Of a DNA stretch of 64,000 bases, positions 11,801-24,369 are shown piece after piece. The position numbers and the translations under genes were made by a program. Below the pieces are notes generated by a model, which was given only the letters and a program-made list of their open reading frames with translations, made no database searches and was not told the origin of the DNA. Location: assembly GCF_000004075.3 (NCBI RefSeq), contig NC_026657.2:29916408-29980407 (forward strand), read 5' to 3'. Every line of letters starts with the position of its first letter. The first letter of the stretch is position 1. The stretch is from Cucumis sativus (taxonomy: Eukaryota > Streptophyta > Magnoliopsida > Cucurbitales > Cucurbitaceae).

Positions 11801-14800
11801 GAAACAATAAAGTATCATCATAAATTATAGGCATTGCATATATATGGAATTTTAGTATTATTAAAAATAAGGTTATTTTTAAATACATATATAACATAAA
11901 TATTTAGAAAATATCCAAATTTATCATTGTCTAAATATTTTATTGTCAAAGTGAGGTCTTAAAGTGGTTTATTATTTGGTCCCTTTTGTCATCATAATTG
12001 CAACAAAATCCCTATGTCCAGTGGGAGGAACCCTTAACTTTAAGATTCTTAGAAACTATATAGTTTTCATTATTGGGGTTTTTTTCTTTTTTCTTTCTTC
12101 TCCAATTCCATGCATGCCGTGTTGGAACTTGGAAACTATAGATCTCACCTTTGGAGGCAAAAGCCAAACAAGATGAGGAGAAAAAGAAGATCTTTTCAGC
12201 AAAAGACATGAAATTCTTAGAAAAAATTATAATCAAAATGTCATCTAATTATTTTTTCAATCAAAATCTAATCATAATTATGTATGATAAATAAACCATC
12301 TCATCCTCTTAATCCTAATGTATTATGACTATGTATGTAAGATATTTAATCGAGATCTCTAATACTTAAACAGTCTTGTTCTTTAATTTTTCTCCACTTT
12401 ACTGTTTTTCATTTGAGATAGGCATTGACATCTACAACTTCTTCTTCTTTTTCGAAAACATCACTCGATCAGTAGGTTGAAAATAAACATATATATATCA
12501 TAATTATTTAAAATCAAAATTTTAGTTAATTTATAATCCATATATATATTATCCCACAACTAAAAAAGAACGTTAATTTTTTTATAATAAAAAAAATGTA
12601 AGAGTTGGGGAACAAAAAGGTAGATGAGTAATTAATATTCTTTGGATATTACTAAAATAATGTGTGTTATTTCTGTGGGAAGATTAATTTCCTCAATGTG
12701 TTATAATTAATTTCCATGAAAGAAAGAAACACCCAGAGAGTGTCAGAACTATTTTCTGATATCTCATCTTATTTATAAACATCACTGAATTCCTGCTTTG
12801 TATTATATTCAAAATAATACATGTTTGCCTTTATGGTGAGTTGTTTCAGAATTTAGTTTCTGTCTCTAGGAAACTTAATAATTCAAACAAATAATCATTA
12901 AATCAAAAAATATATATATATACATACATTTTGTGTATTTTAGTCTAGTTTCTATACTTGGTACATAAATTAATTCAAAACCTAAACTAACTATTGGTTT
13001 TTAGAAAAATGCAATTTGTTCAAAGAGCTTACCTCAACCACATGACACACATGTATTATCTCCAATAAGAACATGAATACATGGGTTTTAGACGGCAAAC
13101 CTCACACTTTGATAAACAAACCCTAGCTAACTTTGACAAAACAAGAAGGTATACATAGTGTGATTTTTCAGTTAATATGATTTGCATTTTCATTAGTGCT
13201 TAATTAATAGGACTTCAGATATATAAGATAGTAATATTGCATCAACTAAGGTAGGGACACCGTGACTTTTATTATTTGGTTTAATAAAGAATTAATAGGC
13301 TTGATCAATAAGTGAGAAGATGGTGACCACTTAGAATTAATTAATTTAGAAAGAAATAAATAATGTTATATGTATATGTATATAGATTAAATTAAAACGG
13401 CTGACAGTTTGAAGAAGACCTAATTTTGGAAGCATATTTTAAGGATTTTCAGGACCATTCTACTTTTGGACATAGTTCATATTTCCAAATTTATTTAATG
13501 GACTTTATAACATTTATTTGATTCCTTCAGGGTCAATTACCCAACGTACATCTACTGCATGTCAGCATCTTCATTGTACCAAAAAATTCAAGCTACTTTC
13601 ATAGAGTATTTTCAATCATTCTTAGGGTTTCCTTCCTTCCTTCCCTTTTTTCATTTTTTCATTTCTTTAAACCGATGCTTCCTCGGTGTTTTCTTTTTCT
13701 TTTGTCAATCATCTAAAAATAAAATGTTGAAAATTATAAGTCAATAGAAAATTAAGTTATATTTTGAGCTATATTTTTGTGTGTTTTTTGGATATATACG
13801 TGTGTGTTTGGGTATCAAATTTGAATCTTAGTTTAACCACCCTCAATTAGGTTAAATCTCAAATATAATGTTATTTTTATTAATTTATGAACATCTGTGG
13901 TTTTATGCTATAAATTCTATATATTTATAATATCATATAGCTTATAGTATACTAATTGCACATGTTCATTTATTATTATAATATTTATAACATGAAAATT
14001 TACAATTAATTTTTAATAGTAATGTATCATGAAACTTAATTAATTATAATTATAGGCATTAACACTCAAAACTTAGAAGAAAAATGTAAATCTTCAAACT
14101 TATAAACTAAACTATGAAACAAAATTCAAGCTTCAAAAGGTAAAAATTATAACATTTGAAACTAAGGGACAAAATGAAATTAAAGTTTATATATGTGAAT
14201 TTTTCCTATAAATCACCAACAAAGTCCAAAAAGAAATGTTTGGCTCGTCTTTATAATTAGGCGGAGATCTAGGGTGTGTTTAGTTGAGATTCAAGTGTTT
14301 AATTTTGTCAAAAAAATTATTTTTAAAAAAATGGTGTTTGACAAATTAATTTATAAAATAAAGTATTTTGGAGAAATCTTTAAAAACAAAATTCACGTAT
14401 ACACACTTATAAAAACGATACTAATACAAAAATGAGGTGTAATAAATTTTATTATCTTAATAGTTTGCCAATTTTTCTCTATTTGAATAATTACTTTCAA
14501 CCCTAAACCCTAACAAAAATTGTGATCACTACATTATCAACACCTTGTTACGAACACAATTAGAAGTTAAAAAGGCTCCTTTTGATCCATTTTTATTTGA
14601 TTTTACTTATAAACACTACATAAGTTACCATATTTTACGATCTATTTTTCTAAAATAATATTTTCAAATACCAAATTAAGTTTTCAAAAATTAAGAAAGA
14701 GTAGTTTTCAAAATTACCAAAAAGATTTTTATATAAAATATAACAAAACTTAATTTTTTTGCTTTGTATTTATTATTAATTACTTATTGCAAAAATTTCA

Positions 14801-17800
14801 GTTGATCAAAACACGGCCGTCGATCAGAGTCAATGGACAGTTTCTGCTCTTAAAATGACGATATTTTCAATTTATTCATTACGAGGAAAAGTAAGTTTAA
14901 ACGATATTTAGTTAAGTGATGATCAAAGTCATAAACAAGCCTAAAGGAAAATTTTTTTTGTAATGTGGCCATTATTGATTACAATTTTTTTGGGTTGTTA
15001 TGGAATTAGATGACTTGAACATGTATTCACGTGTCCTGAAAAAGACTTTATGCTATATATTTTTAGATCAAATATAGGAATAGACAAGGTAGATAAGGGA
15101 TTAATAGAAAGGACATAACAATTATATATCGTTAATATATTCAATAAGGGTTAGCTTCCCATAATAATAACTATCAAATATAAATTTAAATATCAATTTT
15201 TTTTTAATTTCTCTTTCGTACCTCCAATCGTTAAAAGCCGACTTTCACGTCAAGTAATCTATTCAATTTTGAAAAAAAATTAAAATACATCTAATTATTT
15301 GAATATGATGACAAACTGAGCCACATATTCTGGTGACCACAATAATAAATGTGACGATATATTTATTTTTGTGAACACATGTATGAATATATGTTTTTGC
15401 TTAACTATATTGATGTTCATAGAAGGACAATATATCATATTTGCGTATGTTAAAATCAAATTTTTTATCAAAATTTTCATTTAGAAGTTGTAAAGTTTAA
15501 TCTTTATATTAATTATTTTAAAGAATTAAAAGAGTGTTTTCTTTTTTAATAATTTTAAATATGATAAAAGTGATTTTAATTATTTTAAAATAAATTATAT
15601 AAAAATAAATATAGGCAATGTCGGTAGTACAGTGCTTTTCAATAGTCATTCCAACCTTAATTATATGTTTGTTTTATTATGTTTAAAAGGGTCACAAAAT
15701 TTTAAGAAGTTCTAATAAATTAAAAAAATATATTTTTTATATCTATTATCTAAAGTAAACTACTTTTTTAATAAACTAAAATTCTATTTGTAAAATATAT
15801 GAAACCAGAAATAAAATGAGTAACAAAGATATTCATTTTTTATACTTCTAAATTAAATGGTATTGGTTTAAATTGTGCATTTTATGAAGTACAATAATCT
15901 ATCCTTATATTTAGACTCTAAATTAGGATTTTTTTGGTATAAATTTATATCTTAAACTGTTTAAAGTTTAAATTTATATAATTTACTATCTTAAATTAAA
16001 TCAATACTATTTTAAGTTAAAAAGTTTTATCAATCTCATCTTATATAAGTTTTCCAAATTCTTTACAATTACGCCCTTAAATTAAATGGTTGCCCTTTAC
16101 AATCAAATTATCTTAATACTTTTATTTCAATTTTTTCAATTAAAAACTTGAAAACAATAGTACGTACTAACCATTTAAACATTAATTTTTCAAATCAATT
16201 TTGTCGTTTATTATTCATGCAAGCTAAAATTAAATCTCTACATTTGATGATCTCTATAACGTTCAATATATATATATATATACACACGTTCGTAATGAAT
16301 TTTGTATAATAGAAAACTGAAATGATCGAACATGGTTAGCTAAGTCGTACATAATAGAATTACATTGACGATCGAGCCAAATGAAGGCATGAATAGAACT
16401 ACAAAGATGAAGATCGTGAATGACATCAACAAAACCTTATACTTATATCACATAGCGGTAATTTTCAGTCGAAAGAATTATAGAATCAAATTCGACTTAA
16501 GGAGGACAATGCCAACCTCATTTGAGATATAACAATGTCTCATGCGACCTCCACAAATTAAAAAAATAGCAAAGTAACCATGGAAAAAGTTAGTAAAAAC
16601 AATATTAAGTCATATCAGGAAGAAAATAATATGTTTACTAAATCAAAAAATATATATAGATTTAAACAAAATAAAGAGTATATGATTTGAAAAGGTTATT
16701 TGTGTATAATTGGGAGGAGGAGAGGATTTGGTGGGATATTTGTTGACAAATTTTATCCTTTGAGATAAAAAAGAGAAATGACACTTTGAGTCACATTCTT
16801 CATTCATTTGTGTGTTTATTTGTTTATTTGTGGGTTTCATTTAATTTCCTCTTCGTGTTTCATTATGGTCTACCAAAGGGAAGGCAAACCCATGCATCCC
16901 TCTTCTTCTTTTCTAATTTTGTCTCAACAAAAACTTTTTTTCTTTATATATATATTTATTATTTTCTTGTTTAATTTGTTTTGTTTTCTAGTAATATATT
17001 TTTCTTTTATTTGTGGCAATTTATAACATTGAAGAAATTGTATATATATCTATTTTTTCATTCAATTTATATTATTATAAGAACATTTACTACAAAGTTT
17101 CCACCATGTTGGCCTAACTAGTTGCACAATTATTAGTTCAATTATTTAAATGCTTAGATCAATCCACATATTACTTAGTACAAAACACATAAATTAGTTT
17201 TAAATAATATATAAATGGTTGAACTCTCAACCTCATGATTTTTAATTTAAAAAAGAGTAGAGAGATCTAAAATGCAATTAGCTTGAAAAATTAAGAGCAA
17301 ATTAAAAAACTAAAATCAAATCGTCTAAATTTACTAGTTTTTAACTTTTCATTAAATATAATTAACCTTTATTATTATTTCTAGTTAACAACGAATCAAA
17401 TTGTTTGGTTGCTTCTTGTTCTCTTAACTAATATAGTATAAACTAAATCAAATTTACTTAGAGAAAATGTCAACAATCATTTAATCAATGTGAATATTGT
17501 TTCATTTATATATATATAAAATCAATTTACACATTATATATATAAGGAGGAAAACCCTAATTAATTTTGCATACTATATTATGATTGCATTTTTTCAAAA
17601 ATCAACCATATGATGGACCAAATAAAACACATAGATCATGTACTTGAGTTAAGCTCGTATTAAGTAGAAAAATTAAAATGTAAAATATACTTTCAATTAA
17701 TGGATGGATTTTTTGTATATATAAATTTTTCTTGCCCAGTTTTTTGTTTATTAAAAAGAATTAAAGAAAAAGCAGTTGGGACATTTTTAAAAATTAAAAT

Positions 17801-17820
17801 ACTTACCCACTATCCTAATT
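8840..17820. other. Long AT-rich intergenic region, no gene recognised
   Basis: About 9 kb with no credible open frames. The few frames of 60-75 codons are low-complexity. I looked for plant microRNA sequences that I remember (miR156, 160, 164, 166, 172, 319, 390, 395, 398, 399) and recognised none. There are short microsatellites such as (AT)n at about 16268-16280, and a CCCTAAACCCTAA motif at 14501-14513. Non-coding transcripts cannot be excluded. Confidence 0.55.
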
Positions 17821-17825
17821 TTTTA

Positions 17826-18230
17826 TTTTATGAATGATAGTGAGTCATATTCTTCTATCAATAGAAGTGTATCATTAGCTACCAAATATTTGTTATTGAT
17901 AAAATTTAAAAGTAAATATTTTATCAAATTTATTATTTTTGACAATCAATTATAAGTGTAATTTCTAAATCGTTCTTATAAGAAATGGATAGTTCCAAAT
18001 TTAGCAATTAGATTCAGAATAATTAATTATATAGCAACATTTTAAAAAATGTATAAATATAGCAAAATTTATGAAATTTTATCAATGATATAAGTCTATC
18101 ATCGATATATCAAGTTGCAAATATTAATTTATCATTGATATACTATACGAAGTCTATATGCAATACAAGTTTATGAATGATAGTTTTTTTATATTTACAT
18201 TTTTTTCAAATATTACTATATTCTTAATTA
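17826..18230. repeat. Dispersed repeat of the 'tatagcaaca...tatagcaaaa' type
   Basis: The stretch contains 'atagcaacattttaaaaaa', then 'tataaatatagcaaaattta', then short direct repeats around 'tatcaatgatata' and 'tatcattgatata'. Upstream it has 'cttctatcaatagaagt'. The same core occurs at 43312-43380 and a degraded form at 20574-20615, so it is repeated within this window. I associate it with dispersed cucurbit repeats, possibly non-autonomous DNA elements. The element ends are not resolved. Confidence 0.5.
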
Positions 18231-19145
18231 TTATTCATAAAATAGTCATACTTTAATTTCTCTTATAATTTCACTATTGTGTTGTCAATCCACTGATATG
18301 AACCCATATTAAAAAGGTAATATTTTTTTAAATTAAAATAATAATAAAAAATAAAAAATAAAAAAATTAAGGTCTGACATAAATAAATAAATAAATATAT
18401 ATATATATATATTAAAATTTTTTGTTTGTGTCCTGATAAATAAAACCAACTTATAGGAGAAGATATTGGAAATGGGCTGTCACGTTTTGTCCCCTAAAAA
18501 TAGGCTAATTAGGGCTTGTAGGGGTTTAGGGTTTATATAATTTAATTTCATATTTTTATTAAAGAAAAATAATTTATTTAATAATTTATTCTTTTCAATC
18601 TTATAGGAACCACAAGTACTTGTCCCTAAACCCTTTTTTTTTTCTACGTGTTTGCTTTTCTATTTATTTCCCCCATTACATTTCTTAAACTTTTCCCTTC
18701 AAAATTAATATAACCCATATTTTGTAAATAAAGCTACACAGTTAAACTACTAAACAAGTATCATTAATTATTCAAACATAAATATAAAGGTAATCGTCCA
18801 TTTATTTAGCACGGTCTAAGTTAATTGAACTTGATATTTTAAATTATATAAAAATATAAAAATATTAATTTAAAGTTAGACGACAAAATTATGTTCCATG
18901 AGTATGAACTATAGCAAGTAGTGGAGACATCGAAAAATATAGGACTATAAATAAAGAAATTACATAGAAAATACTTCAAACTTTTTTTTTTCTTGTATAA
19001 AAGTGAATTATTATTGAGAGAAAAAATCAAACTCGTAATCGATTAAATAAGATAAGTGAATGATAGATGTTGGGATATTTGATGATAAGACTTGTCTATC
19101 CATATATAGAAATGGCCTCAAAGTATCAAATTGAATTTAGTGGAT

Positions 19146-19177
<32 letters not shown>

Positions 19178-20870
19178 GAAAAGAGAAAACAAAGAAACAA
19201 GAAAATACCATAACTTTTTGTTATGGTTGGGAAAAAGAGGACAAAATATAAGCACTAATGAAAGAGAGTTGAAATTATTTTGATTTCATTTCAGAAAATA
19301 TATATATATATACCATTTAATTTCATTTACACCTTATTGGTGGAAAAGCCAAAACCCTTCCCCTAAATAATCCATCAATGGGGTAATTCCACGTGTATAT
19401 TCTCCTTTTATAATATAATTTGACATTTTGTGTTTGTCACTCTATCACTCATTATTTCATCCTCTTTTTCATCATCATTCTTTGTGCCATTTGTTTCTTC
19501 TCGTTAATTAGGATATACTTTTCCCATTTTCAATTGTAAATTGTAATTCAAGCTATATGGTTTAAACTTCTATGATTTGATTACCATAGTGTAATTAAAG
19601 GTAACATCACATTATTGATAGTGTTTTAATTACTACTAGTTTATTTAAGTTTATTAGGATTTTCTACTGATCTTTCGAACCGTGTTTCTATAATTGCAAT
19701 GATTTATCTTCTCTAAGTTAAAACTTATTTAGCTTGAAGGTAGAGACCGTTCCAATTCCAAAAAACGAAGTTCAATTTTTTTTAATAACATCTATTAAGC
19801 TTTTAAATAACGAAGATTTCATTCTCTATTTTTCTTTCATTACAATGAAACTATCGTTTTTGTGTGTTCACACTCAAAACTTTTTCATTTGTCCTGTGTT
19901 TGTCTAGTTGAAATATCATCCCATTGATTGAAAAAAACTATTTGGGGTTTGATATTGTATCATACTATGTTAGCAATTGAATAACTAACATTTTAAATAT
20001 ATTTTTTAAAACCCAACTTGCTAATTAATAGAAATATAATAACAAGATTGAGGAACCTTTTTTACACTTTTTTTAAATACCCTTTTGTTTGTTTGCTGAA
20101 AATGACTAAATATGAAAAAGGAAGGTTCAAGTAAATAGATCCAAAGAGAAGAGTTGGAACAATTACCATGTGGGTATGTAGTTTATTTACTAAATTTTAT
20201 TTATAAAATTCCATCACTAATTCTCTGTCATGTCTCCATTATTTGTTGCTATGATACTAAAATATTCATTGCTTTCATGGTGTTTCATAAATAAATACTA
20301 TTTTTTTTTTCTTAGATATGATAGACAGACTATTGCAATTTATAATTATTTAACTAATACTTTAAAATAGGATATCATATTTTGTTTGCTCTTCATTCAT
20401 CCTTAAGTATTAAGGAAAAGTACTTTTTTATTATTTATTTTTTAAGATCAACTCATGAAAAAAAAAATTATGAATTATGAGAGATTTTGAAATTGAGAAA
20501 ATTAATTTTGTTGAAAGATAAAACTAAAAACTAAAAATTAAAAATCAGTAAGAATTAAATTAAATGGTATTTTGAAAAATAGCAAAATATTGATACAAAG
20601 TATAGCAAAATTCATCAAACTATTTTTAGTCCATTTAATTATTTTTTTATATTTTGTAAATAGTTTTTTTCTTTTTTGGTTTCCTTTAAATAACTTGTGT
20701 TTTAAAAGTGATTTTAAGTTACTTAACTGCATTAGGTTTTAGCAACAACAAAAAATGTTCAAAAATTTTCCAAAAACTTTTAAAATCAATTAAAAACCCA
20801 CTCTAAATTTGTTTATTAAGTAAATTAAGTGAAATTCGTTAGATATTTTATGGTTAAGTTCACATTTGTG
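18231..20870. other. AT-rich intergenic DNA with microsatellites
   Basis: No gene was recognised. It holds (AT)n near 18398-18412, an imperfect (AAT)n tract at about 19147-19180 and a TTTAGGGTTTA telobox-like motif at about 18526-18536. A G-box-like CCACGTGT lies at about 19388, a few tens of bp upstream of TTTTATAATA. The last two could be promoter parts of an unseen transcript, but no open frame follows. Confidence 0.5.
20574..20615. repeat. Degraded copy of the 'tatagcaaaa' dispersed repeat
   Basis: It contains 'gaaaaatagcaaaatattgatacaaagtatagcaaaattcatcaaac', matching parts of the element at 17826-18230. It is short and diverged, so the assignment is tentative. Confidence 0.3.
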
Positions 20871-20881
20871 TTTTGGTTTTT

Positions 20882-21225
20882 GTTCGGCGTGAAGGAATAA
20901 GATCTACAAATAGTGGGCCTCTATGTGGCCCAAACACGAAGGGACCTTTTTTGTTTTGTTTGGCGTGAAGGATTAAGATCTACCAATAGTGGGCCTGTAT
21001 GTGGCCTAAATACGAAGGGACCTTTTTTATTTTGTTTGAAGTGTAGCATTAAGATCTACCAATAGTGGGACTCTATGTGGCCCAAATAATAATGGGCCTT
21101 TCATGTTTTATTTTTAATTTTATTTGAAGTGAAGGATGGGCCTCTATTTAGCCCAGACTCGACTGGGCCTTTTTTATTTTGTGTGAAGTGAAGGATTAAG
21201 GTCTACCAATAGTGGGCCTCTAATT
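20882..21225. repeat. 76-bp tandem minisatellite with paired TGGGCC/GGCCCA sites, five copies
   Basis: The anchor 'g(gc/aa)gtgaag' recurs at 20886, 20962, 21038, 21126 and 21185, giving spacings of 76, 76, 88 and 59 bp. A full unit has 'gaaggattaagatctaccaatagtgggcctctatgtggcccaaa', then 'cgaagggacctttttt' and 'gttttgttt'. Copy 4 lacks the 'ttaagatctaccaatagt' part, which explains the short period. Most copies carry TGGGCC and GGCCCA facing each other about 7 bp apart, although copies 2 and 3 each have one arm mutated. The array lies about 1.3 kb downstream of the CP29 gene stop codon. Confidence 0.85.
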
Positions 21226-21689
21226 TGTGGTTTTTTTTAAAAGAAATATTTTGACAATTTGTTTTAGTTTTCTATTTTGGAAACTTAAAGCTCATAATAC
21301 TGCAATATTATGAGTTTATTGTTTTTGTTAAGGATTTTAGATTCTGAAAACTATAAAATAATTAGAATGATAATAATACTTTAATTTTATTTTTCCTTAT
21401 AATTTATCTAATAATCGTAGATAACAAAAACAAGTTTGTAGGTAAAAGTAGTGCTTATGCTCTTACTTTGTAAAACTAAAACAAATAGTTATTAAATTAG
21501 AACTCCAAGCTCTATTTGAATATTTTCCAAAAAATATAGTTCCTGCTCAAAGTGCTTTAGAAAACTAAACAAAATTATAGAAACTAAAGTCGTTTTCAAA
21601 ACTTCATAGAATTCGCGTGGAAATTTCAATTTATACCCAATTTGTTTCAATTTTAAACATTAGAGTTTATCAATTTTAACATAATAATT

Positions 21690-22070
21690 ATATCAATTTA
21701 AACCCTTAACTATTTTTATAAAGAAATCAAATTGAAAAATATATCCACTTAAACCCTTAACTATTTTTATAAAGAAATTATATTGAATAACTTGAGAGTT
21801 TAAATTAAACTAAGAGATTAAATTAATAAATGTATAAAACTTCAGTTTAAATTGACAAATTCATGGTTTTAATTGATATATCTACTAATTTAATTAATTT
21901 ATAAAAGTTCAATTTAAATTGATAAATTCACGATTTTAATTGATATATCTACTAATTGACAAAACTCCTAAATTTGAATCTTATCGACAAAACTCCTAAA
22001 TTTGAATCTTATCCACAATACTCCTAAATTTGAATCTTGGATATATCTACTAATCGACAAAACTCTTAAA
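21690..22070. repeat. Nested short tandem repeats (51, about 70 and 28 bp periods)
   Basis: Three adjacent arrays are visible. 'ttaaacccttaactatttttataaagaaat' occurs at 21698 and 21749. A unit ending 'ttttaattgatatatctactaatt' occurs twice between about 21838 and 21957. 'gacaaaactcctaaatttgaatcttat' occurs three times between 21957 and 22038, the last copy with small changes. They look like serial local duplications and have no coding content. Confidence 0.8.
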
Positions 22071-22522
22071 GAAATATTTGTGATTTGGTTCCATTTGCAA
22101 AATACTTATCGATTCAACTTCAAACCAAGCCAAACCAACCCAACTACGTTTTGAATACAAATAGATCCGGGGCATATAATCCTCCTAGAGGTGTAAGCAC
22201 CTGCTTTCACATGTTGTCTTAAAAACGATATTCTGTACCCTCAGCCTTGGGGTACAATACTATAGTGTCTTCTATCTTAAAAACATTGGAATTAACTCTC
22301 TGCTTCCAAATGAGTTTGGGCACGACGCAGCATGATATGGTTTTAATCTTAGTTGAATGCAAAATTAGAAGAAAAAAATATATCAAATATCATCGACGAA
22401 AGAGAAAAGTACACTAAATCATTCGGCACCATTTACTATCGGAGAACATACCATAGTAAAATAAGGTTAATATAAGAGCTCAAAAACCACGTTAATTCTT
22501 TATAAATAAAAGCTGCTGATAC
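22071..22522. other. 3' flank of the CP29 gene with small hairpins
   Basis: This probably includes the 3' UTR of the minus-strand gene. Two perfect inverted repeats are visible: AGGTG-taag-CACCT near 22189-22202 and TGTACCC with GGGTACA (22234-22240 and 22250-22256). No coding content was recognised. Confidence 0.4.
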
Positions 22523-24304
22523 TCAAAACTGGCGCCTCGGCGGCCTTGCTTCGGCTTGTGTTACTCGGATGGGTCTTCCGTCCAAGTCCTGCAATGAATA
22601 CATTTTTACTTAGTTATATGAATGACGCTTGATTCCAAATCATACACTTCGGAGCACCATGCATGAGATGAGTTTCGTAAGAAAAGAAAAATGATAAACT
22701 GAGATAAAACATTCCACCACAAGAAATATCACAGATGGGAACAACAAAAGAAAATAAACGAAGAAAACAAGTGAAGCAAATCGAAAAAAGTCATTAATGC
22801 ATGGGAATAAATTGAAAATTAAACAGGGATATATAAGCAAAGATGCTACAACAAAATCGTGGTTAACCTGATTACATGAAGAGGATTTCATTTTTATAGC
22901 AATTGGTCCTTAATGCTGTCTATCTCTTGAGTTCAGTAAGCAAGGTTTTATTTGAACGTGAGGGCATATATCAAGTTTCATCATAAGCAAATGCAGAACT
23001 GACTAAAAAAACGCATAAAAACGAAGGGTCGGTGTGAACTTACAACTCCATCCAAGGACTGAATGGCCTCGTTAACTTCCTCTGCTGAATTATATGTTAC
23101 GAAACCGAAGCCCCTAGACTTTCCGCTATCACGATCATAAACTACTTTTGCCTCCAAAACATTTCCCTTTTCCCTAAACAAGTTCTCAAGTGTAAGATCG
23201 TCAACACCCCAAGCAAGGTTACTCACATGGACCCGGTTGCGGTTATCAAATCTTGAAGCATTTCTAGAACCTCTGAAAGAGGAATCGTCCCTTTTTGGTG
23301 GAGGGGGTCCATAGTTTACCCTTAGTAATCTCCCATCGAGTTCCTGTAAAAAGTTGACCAAGAATCATTAACCAGAAGCAAATCCAATACTAAGATTTGA
23401 CTGAAAATGAAGGATAACACTAAGTAAATGGAGCACAGAGGTGAAACTTTGAAACTACTGGCGTTAAAATTACACCTCAAAAAACACCATGGAAGCAGAT
23501 AATCTATACATACGTTTTGCCCCAAGAAATAAGACCGAGCAAGAGAACCATCACTAGGATGAGTTCTCTAAATAAAACGAGTTCGTTGATAATTTGATGT
23601 TCAAAACTTGATAGCTCTATAACTTCCTACTTTTTTTCAATTGAGTTGGTACTTGACAGCAATTGATTAGGCAAGGAGAAAATGAATCATACCCAAAACC
23701 AGTAGTGCAGAGTATTAAGCTGGCGTAAACAGGGTGTATGAAGCGACTTACATAGCCATTAAATTGCTGAGCAGCTGCTTCAACCTCACCAACAGTCGAC
23801 ATTGTAACAAAACCAAATCCCCTGCTTCTTCCCGTCGTCTTGTCATAAATTACCTTCAAGAAAATTAGGGCAAACCAAATGGGTCTCTTGAGAAAACAAA
23901 AACACGTAATAACACACTAATAGAAGGAAAAGTACCTCGACTCTTTCAACTTGCCCGGCGCTTTCGAATAAGCCGGCGAGTTGAGCACTGTCGACAGTGA
24001 AAGGAAGATTTCCGACGAACAATTTGAGATCAGGAGCGTAGCTGGAGTCGTCTCCATCGACCTCAAGAGTGCCTTCTTCCTGGCCGTAATCGGATGAGAC
24101 GGCGACATTTCGAACAAAGCGAGAGGAAAAAGGAGGAGAAACCCTATGAGAAGGAAGAAGAAAAGAAGAGATGGAAATGGGATTTGAGAGAAGGCGAATG
24201 GAAGAAGAAGGATTGAGAGAGAAGAGTTTGAATTTAGGGTTAGAAGAAGATAGAGTTTTGAGGGTTAGGGATGGGAGCGTGAGAGAAGCCGCAGAGGCAG
24301 ACAT
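22523..24304 (-). CDS. Chloroplast RNA-binding protein, CP29 type (two RRMs)
   Basis: Four exons on the minus strand: 24304-23936, 23853-23752, 23343-23044 and 22588-22523, totalling 837 nt or 278 residues. The first 60-odd residues are Ser/Leu-rich with very few acidic residues, like a chloroplast transit peptide, and an acidic segment (about 74-92) follows. RRM1 has RNP2 LFVGNL (95-100) and RNP1 RGFGFV (134-139). RRM2 has RNP2 VHVSNL (195-200) and RNP1 RGFGFV (234-239). The C-terminus RPPRRQF is typical of CP29 proteins. Family members bind and stabilise plastid mRNAs and support RNA editing. The linker between the RRMs is short and lacks the long Gly-rich run I recall in Arabidopsis CP29B. 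Reading phase is kept at all junctions. The start is the first Met and precedes the transit-like sequence. Confidence 0.95.
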
Positions 24305-24359
24305 GGCTTCCGAGTTTTTGAGATAAGGTTGGAGAAGCCTCGACGGGGAGAAACTTATA

Positions 24360-24367
24360 TATTTATA
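24360..24367 (-). promoter_or_regulatory. TATA box of the CP29-type gene
   Basis: TATAAATA on the minus strand, with its nearest base 56 nt upstream of the start codon. This implies a short 5' leader of roughly 25-30 nt. Confidence 0.6.
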
Positions 24368-24369
24368 GG

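Noticed and set aside
16786-17026. Possible microRNA precursor or small gene near 16.8-17.0 kb
   Set aside because: The stretch is less AT-rich, but I could not find a foldback or any known microRNA sequence, and the frames are low-complexity.
20882-22070. CRISPR-like array
   Set aside because: The repeats are direct tandem units without unique spacers, in a plant nuclear genome. They are minisatellites.
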